A DNA stretch of 64,000 bases, taken from Diplocloster hominis (lineage in GTDB: Bacteria > Bacillota > Clostridia > Lachnospirales > Lachnospiraceae). Position numbers and translations under genes: made by a program. The stretch covers positions 1-64,000 of the forward strand of contig NZ_JAWDIY010000009.1 in the NCBI RefSeq assembly GCF_032380655.1, read 5' to 3'. Below, piece by piece: positions 41,212 through 49,990 of the stretch. The notes below the pieces were generated by a model that saw only the letters and a list, made by a program, of their open reading frames with translations, was not told the origin of the DNA and ran no database searches. The number at the start of each line of letters is the position of its first letter. Positions within the stretch are counted from its first letter, which is position 1.

Positions 41212-42801
41212 TTATTCATTTTCGGAGTTCCTCATGCGATTGATTGCTACAGCAATCAGTAGTGGATATACGTCTGCTGGTTTAGATGGGGAATAGCCCG
41301 TATTGTCGCGGATAGCATTTAATCGATATTTTATCGTATTGATGTGGCAGCAAAGTGCTTTTGCGGTATTGGCCATGCTGCTCTCATGGTCTAGCAAATA
41401 TGCGGTCAAGGTTGTCAGCAACTCAGGCGTTGCTTCAATGTCTTCTATGATTTTTAGATAGTGAATCTGAGCTTCCCTGCAAGCAGCTTCCTTTGCGCAT
41501 ATTGAGGCGAAGGACACATCCGATGGACGTAAGACGCGCTTTTGTGGGTAGATGCTTCTGGCATAAGAAGCATACTGCATGACATCAAAGTATGCGTTAT
41601 GGGCATCATTGGTCGTATTGAGGCAATCACAGCAAACCACTATGTAGTTACTATAAGAATCCGCCGACTCGTTAATGAAATCTTGCACGATAGCATCTCG
41701 TTCACCTGCCGTTTTGGGAGCATGGGCAAAAATCACCATATTGGATTCATAGTAACCGACCAAAACCGTTTTGTATATTCCGGAAAAGTACTCTGTGCAT
41801 TTCCTCAGCAATTTCAAATCCGGCTCTGAAGAATCAACAGAATCAAACACCCACATTTGATTCAACTCTGCAACATTAATTTGGAACAAGTCTGCTAATC
41901 GCCTCATTTTCAAGGGGTCGTCGTCAATGATGGCTCGAACCAGTTCTGATGTTACAAGTTTTCCCAGATCTTTATTCCAAATATGGCTATATAGCTGGAC
42001 AAATTCACTCGCTTGCCACAGATCTTCCCTTGATAGTAATTCATTGTACTTAAATGTATATAAGTCGAAACCTTCTTTGCCCTCCAAAAGTGTTGGGCAG
42101 TGTTGCAAATAACCTGCACCATCATCATAAGAAATCTTGACCGCTTGTTCACCCTGCATTTTTTGCAGTTGTTTTTTCAGGTCCTTGCTTAATAGCTCCG
42201 ATAGCGATTGCGGCCAGCACACGATATTGCTGATTGATTTTTTGTAATCAGTTAGAATAATCGATGCCTGCAGGTGGTTGCTGAGCATACGAAGTAATGT
42301 GCCTGTGTTGCGCTGCTCTGCAGGAAGATTAGAAAACCGGCGAATAAGTGTACTTACATAATTTGAACCTGCCTGTTGATCCTTGAAAATCGCATGATAT
42401 ATGTCGCCAATCACGTCACTATATTTATGGGTCCTTATATCCTCGGGCATGGTAATCAATACTAAATCAAGTTCATTGCAGCAGGCAATAACCCGATCAT
42501 CCACGCTTGGAAGGATCAACCCGATGTAAAAAAGGATAAACCCAACGCTCCCCATTGCTTGATATCTACGGATGTTTTCGCACTGTGCCTCAACATTGTC
42601 TGCAATTGTGGCAAACGAGGTAATAATCAGATCATTCCCTTGAAACTCGGTTTTGGAAAATAATTCATCCAACGTGTTGGTAATCCACCCATACTCCAAA
42701 ACGGTAACTGATTCAACAGGGTTTGACATTCCGGCATGGCCTGCGAGAATAGTTGCGCCATACATAGATGGTAGTTTCATGACATCCGCGACCGTGATCA
42801 T
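41212..42801 (-). CDS. PucR/CdaR-family transcriptional regulator
   Basis: Predicted 529-residue regulator. The N-terminal ~125 residues form a PucR-type sensor domain (SVTVLEYGWITNTLDELFSK); a GGDEF-related middle region follows (~280-400), and the C-terminus has the HTH_30 domain (NTAKALCCHINTIKYRLNAI). PucR proteins activate purine or allantoin catabolism in Bacillus and respond to pathway metabolites. Its place directly upstream of the DUF917-permease-racemase operon marks it as the cluster regulator. Start 42801 is chosen because GGAGGTG lies 6 bases before it; slightly longer starts overlap that site. Confidence 0.88.
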   Translation of the reverse strand: MITVADVMKLPSMYGATILAGHAGMSNPVESVTVLEYGWITNTLDELFSKTEFQGNDLIITSFATIADNVEAQCENIRRYQAMGSVGFILFYIGLILPSVDDRVIACCNELDLVLITMPEDIRTHKYSDVIGDIYHAIFKDQQAGSNYVSTLIRRFSNLPAEQRNTGTLLRMLSNHLQASIILTDYKKSISNIVCWPQSLSELLSKDLKKQLQKMQGEQAVKISYDDGAGYLQHCPTLLEGKEGFDLYTFKYNELLSREDLWQASEFVQLYSHIWNKDLGKLVTSELVRAIIDDDPLKMRRLADLFQINVAELNQMWVFDSVDSSEPDLKLLRKCTEYFSGIYKTVLVGYYESNMVIFAHAPKTAGERDAIVQDFINESADSYSNYIVVCCDCLNTTNDAHNAYFDVMQYASYARSIYPQKRVLRPSDVSFASICAKEAACREAQIHYLKIIEDIEATPELLTTLTAYLLDHESSMANTAKALCCHINTIKYRLNAIRDNTGYSPSKPADVYPLLIAVAINRMRNSENE

Positions 42802-42832
42802 TCGCATCACCTCCTACAGTAATTAAACAGCC

Positions 42833-44369
42833 ATGAGCAAAACTCCAAAAGAGTAGAGATTGTAAGGGATTCCGGCCATGGCTGAAACCGAAAATCACTC
42901 CATTGATATAGAAAGCGGAGCCCCATTCTGGTAAAATGAAGTTGCAAATCACACCAACCAGAAAGGGGCTGGCCGCTATCTACCGACAGGAAATCATTCA
43001 GGATGTGACATTGTTTACATCCCAAAGCGCCGCCATGTTCTACGACAAGCTTTTCAGCAGTCTGGACTTCACGCTGCCCAAAGCGGCAACCGGGCGGCGG
43101 GGCTTCCCCAAAGAAGCCATGGTCTGTGCTTTTATCGTTATGAAATGTGAGGGTTTCTCACAAATCGCAGATTTGGCGGATTATCTGGACAACAACCGGC
43201 TCATTGCCCACTACTGCGGCTTTAACATCATGGAGCCGCTGCCGTCCTACTGGACGTATGACCGCTTCCTGCGGCAGTTGGACAACAGTGCGTTGAAGTC
43301 GATCATGGCGGATCTGGTGAAGAAGCTCTATGAGATGGGGATTGTGGATGCCTCATTTATTGGTCTGGACTCCACACCCGTTGCAGCAAATACAAAGCAG
43401 AACAATCCCAAGTCCTTTACCAAGGATAAATTCAACCCGGAAAAGCAGCCCAAAGCAGATCCGGATTGCGCCCTGGGTGTCCACTCGGCCTCCAACCAGC
43501 ACAATGAGCGGCGGTATGAGTTCTACTGGGGCTATAAAAGCCATGTGCTGGTGGACTGCATCTCCGGTCTGCCGCTCTACGAGCTGACCACGCCGGGCAA
43601 TATCTCCGATTCTGCCGTCGCCGCTGACATCCTCGCGGCCGTGGATCAGACGATTTCTTTGAAAGAGTGCGCCTTCCTTGCCGACAAGGGCTACGATGTG
43701 AAAAGCATCTACAATACCGTAAAAACAGTCTATGAGGGCGAGGCATTTATCCCTCTCAATCCACGCGGCACGAAAGCCTCTAAAACGCTTTCTGCCGGTA
43801 ATCCGGTCTGTGAGGCCGGGCTGGCTATGCACAAGGATGGTAAGACCACCGATGGCAAAGGGGGGATCCGGCAGAAATACTGCTGCCCCTTCCGCCAGTC
43901 CAAAACCGGTGTTTGCCCTTGTAACCACAAAAACTGGAACAACGGCAAGAGGAACCGGGGATGCACCAAATATAAGACCATTCCAACAGACTACAGACTT
44001 TCCATTGACAGGGAATGCCTGCATTTTAAGCGTATCTATGCCTTGCGTACAGAGTGTGAGCGTTATAACTCCCGCTTTAAGGCATCTGGTCAAGAAAGGC
44101 TCTGGGTTCGAAATGGCAGCAGTGCTGCTAATCTCAACACACTGGCTCATATCTCTGCCTTAGTGGTTGCGCTGGCCGCCGTTCTGCACGGCTCTCACTC
44201 CTACCGTTCTGCCAAACAGCTTCGGCGTTCCGCCTGATCTGCCTTTTCCATACCTTCTTCAGGTGCGGCGGTTACCGCGCTGTGGTTTTTGCGCCCTTGA
44301 GATGCCCCAAACTCTTTTGATTCCCGTTTGCCTTGTTTGGGGGCAGTTCCTTCCAACTGTTTTGCTCAT
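42833..44369 (+). mobile_element. insertion sequence with DDE transposase
   Basis: ATGAGCAAAAC (42833-42843) recurs in inverted orientation as GTTTTGCTCAT (44359-44369), enclosing one transposase gene; these are the likely inner parts of the terminal repeats. The 8-base direct repeat TAATTAAA lies 5 bases outside each end (42820 and 44375), a possible target duplication. The insertion lies between the PucR gene and the TetR gene and breaks no recognisable gene. Confidence 0.65.
42936..44237 (+). CDS. IS4/IS5/IS1182-like DDE transposase
   Basis: Predicted 433-residue transposase. The N-terminal part has RRGFPKEAMVCAFIVMKCEG (DUF772-type), and the DDE catalytic core includes ASFIGLDSTPVAANTKQN (first Asp), ECAFLADKGYDVKSIYN (second Asp) and ALRTECERYNSRFK (Glu). 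A Cys-rich insertion (YCCPFRQSKTGVCPCNHK) lies before the last acid. The frame is intact, so the element may be active. Exact IS family is not certain by eye. Confidence 0.9.
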   Translation: MKLQITPTRKGLAAIYRQEIIQDVTLFTSQSAAMFYDKLFSSLDFTLPKAATGRRGFPKEAMVCAFIVMKCEGFSQIADLADYLDNNRLIAHYCGFNIMEPLPSYWTYDRFLRQLDNSALKSIMADLVKKLYEMGIVDASFIGLDSTPVAANTKQNNPKSFTKDKFNPEKQPKADPDCALGVHSASNQHNERRYEFYWGYKSHVLVDCISGLPLYELTTPGNISDSAVAADILAAVDQTISLKECAFLADKGYDVKSIYNTVKTVYEGEAFIPLNPRGTKASKTLSAGNPVCEAGLAMHKDGKTTDGKGGIRQKYCCPFRQSKTGVCPCNHKNWNNGKRNRGCTKYKTIPTDYRLSIDRECLHFKRIYALRTECERYNSRFKASGQERLWVRNGSSAANLNTLAHISALVVALAAVLHGSHSYRSAKQLRRSA

Positions 44370-44386
44370 CTCTTTAATTAAATACA

Positions 44387-44502
44387 GGGTTGAGCAAAAC
44401 TCCGATTTGCTCAAGAAGAAATACAATAAACGGTTCCGCTTAACTTACTCGAACACTATATATTGTGTATCGGTTTTGCAAAACTCACGTTTTGCTCATC
44501 CC
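44387..44502 (+). mobile_element. 116-bp miniature element (MITE) related to the IS
   Basis: GGGTTGAGCAAAAC (44387-44400) and GTTTTGCTCATCCC (44489-44502) are 14-base inverted repeats with one mismatch, sharing TGAGCAAAAC with the IS ends. The interior has no coding capacity. It lies 17 bases after the IS. It may be a non-autonomous derivative mobilised by the same transposase. Confidence 0.6.
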
Positions 44503-44712
44503 TATAATTGAAAGTATATCACAGATTTCTTCTCAAAGTACAGCGAAAAAACAAAAGCGTATGGAAATCTTCTATATATTCCTGTATCCAAAGGAAAAGT
44601 GGCCTCGATCTGGTGCTGCTCTGCTATATGTTAAATCAGCTGAGCGTACTGCCCGATAGCACTTCAGCCCCACGAGGTAGAAAAGCACGGCAACCGGAAA
44701 ATGCAGATCCTA

Positions 44713-44768
44713 TTGACAAACTCAATCTGCTCGGTTATAATATACCAGCGGTATATACTACAGGTATA
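44713..44768 (+). promoter_or_regulatory. promoter and operators of the second TetR gene
   Basis: Perfect TTGACA (44713-44718), 17-base spacer and TATAAT (44736-44741). Two overlapping dyads follow at the transcription start: TATACC-AGC-GGTATA (44741-44755) and TATAC-TACAG-GTATA (44754-44768), ideal for autorepression. Confidence 0.75.
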
Positions 44769-44781
44769 TTAGGAGGAATCA

Positions 44782-45396
44782 ATGGAACGTACAGAGACTC
44801 AAATGAAGATCCTCGAAGTTGGGAAAAAAGAATTCCTGGAAAAAGGATTTAAGGACGCATCTCTGAATAAAATCGTCGCAGAGGCGGGCTTCACGAAAGG
44901 CGCCTTCTACGGCTATTACCCGGATAAGGCCGCGCTTTTTGAAGATCTTGTGGGCGAGGCAGCAAAGGGACTGCTGGAGCAGTTCAAAGCCGCACAGTCC
45001 GCCCATTTCGATCTTATCTCCGAGGAAAAGACGAAGGACAGCCTGAAGCTGTCCACTGAGTATTTGCGCGTCTTTGTGGAATATATGTACGCCCATTTTG
45101 ATGCCTTCAAGCTGATCCTCTGCCGGGCGGAAGGTACGCGCTATGCAAATTTTTTGGAGGAGCTTGTGGAACTGGAGGTAGAGTGCTCAGAGGAATACTA
45201 TGCACTTCTCCGCAAAAGAGGAAAGCTCTCCGGGAAAATGACAAAGCAGCTTCACCACATGATTACCAGCGCCTATTTTACGGCGGTATGTGAGACGATT
45301 GCCCATGATATGCCCAAAGAAGAAGCTATGCGGTATGTTGAGGAGCTTGCAAGGTTTTTCAACTCTGGCTGGAAAGGCTTGCTCCGGCTGGAATAA
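44782..45396 (+). CDS. TetR/AcrR-family regulator of the ECF/ABC operon
   Basis: Predicted 204-residue repressor. The helix-turn-helix is at residues ~25-50 (SLNKIVAEAGFTKGAFYGYY), followed by a helical ligand-binding domain. AGGAGG precedes the ATG. The gene has its own promoter with dyads and lies 84 bases upstream of a long transporter operon; the palindrome AGTTAG-N6-CTAACT in that gap is the probable operator for the operon. The ligand is unknown; substrates of the transporters are candidates. Confidence 0.9.
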   Translation: MERTETQMKILEVGKKEFLEKGFKDASLNKIVAEAGFTKGAFYGYYPDKAALFEDLVGEAAKGLLEQFKAAQSAHFDLISEEKTKDSLKLSTEYLRVFVEYMYAHFDAFKLILCRAEGTRYANFLEELVELEVECSEEYYALLRKRGKLSGKMTKQLHHMITSAYFTAVCETIAHDMPKEEAMRYVEELARFFNSGWKGLLRLE

Positions 45397-45433
45397 TGCA
45401 CAATCACACCAGCACTTTAATTTTTTACACGCG

Positions 45434-45451
45434 AGTTAGCGTACTCTAACT
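45434..45451. promoter_or_regulatory. AGTTAG-N6-CTAACT operator, copy 3
   Basis: Perfect 6-bp arms with a CGTACT centre, 30 bases before the first ECF S gene. Core and spacing are the same as at 28968 and 31741, although those lie beside a different TetR gene. Confidence 0.65.
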
Positions 45452-45480
45452 GAACAATATAAAACTGGAGGTCTTTTATT

Positions 45481-46083
45481 ATGCGTAAAACAGATTCGAA
45501 GAAGCTGGAAACAAGGGACTTTATATCAGTGGGCATCTTTTCGCTCATCTATGCTGTGGTGGCGTTTGTGATTGGCGGTGTTGCGCAGATGACGCCGGTC
45601 ACTTTCCCGTTTATGCCAATGATCGTGGCGCTTTTTACGGGGACAGTTTTCATGCTCTATGTGGCAAAAATACCGAAGAAGGGAGCTCTCTCCATTCTCG
45701 GTGTAATCGCGGCGATTTTGCTGTTTGTTACAGGAATGTTCTGGATGATGTCCGTATTCTTCCTGGTTTTCGGCTTGATCGCGGATTTTATCTGCGCTTC
45801 TGCTGATTTCAGATCCTTTAAGAAAAACCTGCTTGCCTACTGTGTCATGGCGCTTGCGCCGATGGGGGCATACATTCCAATGGTTGTCATGCCCGCACAG
45901 TTTGATGCTTTTATGAAGAATAAAGGCGACTTCGCCTCCTTTGAAGGAGTGATTCATTCGATCGGGGCTACCTGGTGGGCGATCCCCGCAATGATTATCG
46001 GGACGATCGTCTGCGCGATCATCGGCGGACTGATTGGAAAGAAGCTTATGAAAAAACACTTTGAAAAAGCAGGGGTTGTATAA
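45481..46083 (+). CDS. MptD-family ECF transporter S component (set 1)
   Basis: Predicted 200-residue membrane protein with about five to six helices, the substrate-binding S component of an energy-coupling factor importer (Trep_Strep/MptD family). Segments such as FISVGIFSLIYAVVAFVIGG and the C-terminal GGLIGKKLMKKHFEKAGV are typical. The substrate of this family is not established. It is followed immediately by EcfT (stop and start adjacent). GGAGG lies before the ATG. A similar S protein starts the second set at 51794, sharing the ending KxxFxKAGVx. Confidence 0.85.
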   Translation: MRKTDSKKLETRDFISVGIFSLIYAVVAFVIGGVAQMTPVTFPFMPMIVALFTGTVFMLYVAKIPKKGALSILGVIAAILLFVTGMFWMMSVFFLVFGLIADFICASADFRSFKKNLLAYCVMALAPMGAYIPMVVMPAQFDAFMKNKGDFASFEGVIHSIGATWWAIPAMIIGTIVCAIIGGLIGKKLMKKHFEKAGVV

Positions 46084-46782
46084 ATGAGACTCGACCCACG
46101 GACGAAGCTTCTGATTCTCGCGGTCACAAGCGTTTCCGTTTTTATGAATAAAAGCATCGCGGTGGAGTGTGTGCTTGCGGGGATTCCGCTTGTACTTCTG
46201 AGCGTTTCCGGCAATCTGAAAAGGACGCTGAAATACGCAGCATTTTTTCTCGCGCTTCTGCTGATCCAGCTTTTTATCGTACCGAGGCTGCCCGTGACTT
46301 TCGGCGGAATCGTCTATATGTTTGCAGTGTATATCCGCAAGCTTCTTCCCTGTTTTATGCTGGGCAGCTTTCTGATTGTAACGACAAGCGTAAGTAAATT
46401 TCTTGCGGCGATCACAAAGCTCCGATTGTCGAAAGGACTCACGATCGCTCTTGCTGTTACGCTCCGTTATTTCCCGACCATGAGAGAAGAGTGGGCCTCC
46501 ATACGGGATGCCATGGCGCTGCGAGGGATATCAGCGTCCGCGGCTGGGCTGATTAGCCATCCTATACAGACGATGGAGCATGTCTATGTTCCCCTGCTTG
46601 TTTCTGCTTCCAGGATTTCGGACGAGATTACGCAGGCAGCGATTACAAGAGGCATTGAGCACACAGGTGAAAGAAGCTGTATAGAGGAAATCGCGTTTTC
46701 GTTTGCTGATTTGCTGGTGGTAATTGCTTACGCGGCGCTCGTTGTCGGCATGATATACGCGGGCGTGAAAGGGGTGTTTTGA
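46084..46782 (+). CDS. ECF transporter transmembrane component EcfT (set 1)
   Basis: Predicted 232-residue scaffold protein with about five membrane helices; it couples the S component to the ATPases. The coupling-helix motifs are visible (TVTLRYFPTMREEWASIRDA-type segment and AAITRGIEHTG, equivalent to the Ala-Arg-Gly boxes). It starts directly after the S gene stop and ends 2 bases before the ATPase ATG. Substrate follows the S component. Confidence 0.88.
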   Translation: MRLDPRTKLLILAVTSVSVFMNKSIAVECVLAGIPLVLLSVSGNLKRTLKYAAFFLALLLIQLFIVPRLPVTFGGIVYMFAVYIRKLLPCFMLGSFLIVTTSVSKFLAAITKLRLSKGLTIALAVTLRYFPTMREEWASIRDAMALRGISASAAGLISHPIQTMEHVYVPLLVSASRISDEITQAAITRGIEHTGERSCIEEIAFSFADLLVVIAYAALVVGMIYAGVKGVF

Positions 46783-46784
46783 TT

Positions 46785-48239
46785 ATGATATCGTTCCAAA
46801 ATGTCTCTTTTACATACGCTGAAAGTGGGAACGGCGGAGTCCTTGATTTGAACCTTATGATCAGGCCCGGCGAATGCGTGCTGCTTTGCGGGCCGTCCGG
46901 GTGCGGAAAAACAACGGTTACACGGCTCGCAAACGGACTGATTCCCCATTTCTTCCGTGGCGATCTTTCGGGGCAGGTGAACGTAAACGGTATGGATACC
47001 CGGGAGACAGAGATTGCTGCGCTATCGGATGCGGTAGGGACGGTTTTTCAGAATCCTCGAACGCAGTTTTTCAATACGGATACGGACAGCGAGATCGTGT
47101 TTGGGCTTGAAAATCGGGGCATTCCGCGAGAGACTCTGCGCTCCCGATTAGATGAACTTACGGAGGAGCTGCATCTTAGCGAGCTCCGGGGTCGAAATAT
47201 CTTTGAACTGTCCGGCGGCGAGAAGCAGAAGATCGCGTTTTCCAGCGTGTATGCTTCGGCTCCCGATGTCCTTGTGTTTGACGAGCCATCATCCAATCTC
47301 GACATGAAGGCCATCGGAGAATTGGCTGATTTGATCCAACGCGCGAAAATATCAGGAAAGACCATTCTGATCGCAGAGCACCGCATCTGGTATCTGATGG
47401 ACATTGTGGATCGCGTCGTTTATATGCAGGATGGCCGGATTGCATCGGACATGGAGGCTTCAGCGTTCAAGGCGCTGCCTGAAGCAGATATTCGCAGAAT
47501 GGGACTGCGTGTCAGGGATCTGTCGGTATCCGAATCGGGCGATGTGAAAACAATCGCTGCCGATGGATTGCTTTCCGCTCAGAAAATCAGCGTCCGTCTC
47601 GGTGGCCGGAATGTATTGAATGATATCTCTTTTCAGGCAAGCCGCGGAGAAATCATCGCCATTGCGGGCGTCAACGGCGCCGGGAAATCGACCCTCGCCA
47701 GAATGCTCTGCGGATTGCAAAAGAACAGCGCCGGCACTGTTTTGTGGGCTGGAAAACCGATGAGCCGGCGGTTGAGACGGAAAAAGGCATACATGGTCAT
47801 GCAGGATGTGGGACACCAGCTCTTTACCGACAGCGTGGCGGCAGAATGCGCGCTTGGCATAAAAGCTCCGAACAAAGACGAGATTGACCGCGCATTAGAA
47901 AAGGTGGATCTGCTGGCGTATAAGGAACGGCATCCCTTGTCTCTTTCCGGCGGGCAGATGCAGCGCCTTGCGGTTGTGGTGAGCGATATCTGCGGCAAGG
48001 AGCTGCTGGTGTTCGATGAACCTACCAGCGGACTGGATCTGAAAAGCATGGAAGAGGTCGGCACCTTGACACGAAGCCTTGCGGCGCAAGGCAAGGTGCT
48101 TTTGATCATCACACATGATATTGAGTTTATGATGCGGATTTGCACAAGAATACTGTTCATCCGGGACGGAGAAATCGTGAAGGATCTCTCCGGTGGGCAG
48201 AAAGAAAAGATTGTAAGACTTTTACGAGGTGAGGAATGA
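46785..48239 (+). CDS. ECF transporter ATPase, two fused ABC domains (set 1)
   Basis: Predicted 484-residue protein carrying both ATPase domains in one chain. Domain 1: Walker A GPSGCGKTT, signature LSGGEKQK, Walker B VLVFDEPSSNLD. Domain 2: GVNGAGKST, LSGGQMQRL, LLVFDEPTSGLD. Each has an H-loop His (AEHR, THDI). Usual group I and II ECF systems have separate EcfA1/A2; fusion is common in S-T-A cassettes of this type. The start overlaps the ABC exporter that follows (ATGA), showing tight coupling. Confidence 0.92.
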   Translation: MISFQNVSFTYAESGNGGVLDLNLMIRPGECVLLCGPSGCGKTTVTRLANGLIPHFFRGDLSGQVNVNGMDTRETEIAALSDAVGTVFQNPRTQFFNTDTDSEIVFGLENRGIPRETLRSRLDELTEELHLSELRGRNIFELSGGEKQKIAFSSVYASAPDVLVFDEPSSNLDMKAIGELADLIQRAKISGKTILIAEHRIWYLMDIVDRVVYMQDGRIASDMEASAFKALPEADIRRMGLRVRDLSVSESGDVKTIAADGLLSAQKISVRLGGRNVLNDISFQASRGEIIAIAGVNGAGKSTLARMLCGLQKNSAGTVLWAGKPMSRRLRRKKAYMVMQDVGHQLFTDSVAAECALGIKAPNKDEIDRALEKVDLLAYKERHPLSLSGGQMQRLAVVVSDICGKELLVFDEPTSGLDLKSMEEVGTLTRSLAAQGKVLLIITHDIEFMMRICTRILFIRDGEIVKDLSGGQKEKIVRLLRGEE

Positions 48240-49990
48240 TGGCGGGAAAAGAAAACTCGGCGATGACGATTCTGATGGATTTTGCGAAGCCGTGCAAAGG
48301 GAAACTGATCGGCTCCGTCATACTTGCGGTTTTGGGGGCGCTTTGCGGCATGATTCCCTACCTCGCGGTGTCCCGCGGGATCATTATGATCTGCCACGAA
48401 GACTATGCTTTCAGCAAGTTGGCGTTTCTGGCATTGATTGCTTTTGCGGGCTATCTCGGGCAGGTGTGGTTTGGAACTTTTTCTACAATGAAAAGCCATG
48501 AGTCTGCCTTTATCATTCTGCGGAATATCCGTATGGCGATAACAGAGAAGCTCTCCCGTGTCCCCATGGGAACGATCCTTGATACGCCGTCCGGGAAATT
48601 CAAAACGATCATCGTGGATACCGTGGAAAAGCTGGAGCTTCCGCTGGCACATATGGTACCGGAGCTCACTGCCAACATCCTAATCCCAATTCTAATGCTC
48701 GTATACCTCTTTAGCCTTGATTGGAGACTCGCGCTGATTTCTCTTGTGACGATTCCGGTGGGTGCCTTCTGCTATACGGGAATGATGAAGGATTACGAGA
48801 AGAGATATGCCAGAGTACTTGCCGCCGGGAAAAACATGGATGCCGCAACGGTGGAATACATCGGCGGCATCGAAGTGGTGAAGACGTTCAATCAGGGTGA
48901 ACGCTCATATAAAAAATACGCCGACGCCGTGGCGGAAAACGAGGCAGCCAAAGCGACATGGTTCAAGCAGACCAACGGCTACTATGTGATGGGGCTTTCC
49001 ATCCTGACGGCAACACTTGTGGGCGTGCTGCCCCTGGGAAGCTGGCTCTTTATAAACGGAAGGGTCGAAGCGGGTACGCTGATTACCTGCATCATTCTCG
49101 CCCTTGGACTTGTAAAACCACTGATTCAGGCATTGCAGTACACCGACAGCCTGGCCATGGTGGATTCCACCGTAAAAGAGGTAGGGAATCTTCTGGATGA
49201 GCCGGAGCTTGTGCGGCCGACCGAGAGAGCTATCCTTGCAGACGCCGATGTATCCTTTGATCATGTTACCTTCCGATACAAAGAGACGGAGGTTTTGCAT
49301 GGAATTTCCTTTGCCTGCGCAAAAAACGGTATGACGGCCATTGTGGGTCCCTCCGGCTCCGGTAAATCTACCATTGCGCGGCTCATCGCCTCCTTCTGGG
49401 AGGCGGAGAGCGGCTGCGTCCGTATTGGCGGCGTGGACGTGCGGAACATTCCTCTCCCTCAGATAATGGAGCTTGTCTCATATGTATCACAGGATAACTT
49501 CCTGTTCCATCTGTCTATCCGGGAAAACATTCGCATCGGAAAACCGGAGGCCACAGACGCAGAGATCGAGGCAGCGGCAAAAAAAGCGAGCTGTCACGAT
49601 TTCATCGCCGCTCTGCCGGAGGGCTATGATACGCTGGCGGGCGATGCGGGAGGCCATCTCTCCGGCGGAGAAAGGCAGCGAATCGCCATTGCAAGGGCAA
49701 TCCTAAAGAACAGCCCGATCGTGGTGCTGGATGAAGCCACGGCATTTACCGATCCTGAAAATGAGGCCGTTATTCAAGCATCCATCGCAGGGCTTGTAGC
49801 AGGAAAAACTTTAATTGTCATTGCGCATCGGCTGTCTACCATTACAAAAGCAGACAAGATCCTTGTCGTGGATAAAGGAAATGTCGCTGCGGAAGGAACT
49901 CATGAGGAGCTTCTTGAAACAAGCAATCTATACAAGGAATTATGGAAAGCCCATATGCAGGGCAAGGATACCGCAGAGGAGGTGGCGTGA
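48236..49990 (+). CDS. ABC transporter, fused permease-ATPase half (first)
   Basis: Predicted 584-residue type IV (exporter-fold) half transporter: six membrane helices (~20-300), then an ATPase domain with Walker A GPSGSGKST, signature LSGGERQR, Walker B IVVLDEATAFTDPENE and H-loop IAHRLST. The DEATAFTDPE form is found in siderophore importers of this fold (IrtA/YbtP type), so import rather than export is possible. It overlaps both neighbours by a few bases and probably pairs with the next protein as a heterodimer. Confidence 0.9.
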   Translation: MMAGKENSAMTILMDFAKPCKGKLIGSVILAVLGALCGMIPYLAVSRGIIMICHEDYAFSKLAFLALIAFAGYLGQVWFGTFSTMKSHESAFIILRNIRMAITEKLSRVPMGTILDTPSGKFKTIIVDTVEKLELPLAHMVPELTANILIPILMLVYLFSLDWRLALISLVTIPVGAFCYTGMMKDYEKRYARVLAAGKNMDAATVEYIGGIEVVKTFNQGERSYKKYADAVAENEAAKATWFKQTNGYYVMGLSILTATLVGVLPLGSWLFINGRVEAGTLITCIILALGLVKPLIQALQYTDSLAMVDSTVKEVGNLLDEPELVRPTERAILADADVSFDHVTFRYKETEVLHGISFACAKNGMTAIVGPSGSGKSTIARLIASFWEAESGCVRIGGVDVRNIPLPQIMELVSYVSQDNFLFHLSIRENIRIGKPEATDAEIEAAAKKASCHDFIAALPEGYDTLAGDAGGHLSGGERQRIAIARAILKNSPIVVLDEATAFTDPENEAVIQASIAGLVAGKTLIVIAHRLSTITKADKILVVDKGNVAAEGTHEELLETSNLYKELWKAHMQGKDTAEEVA

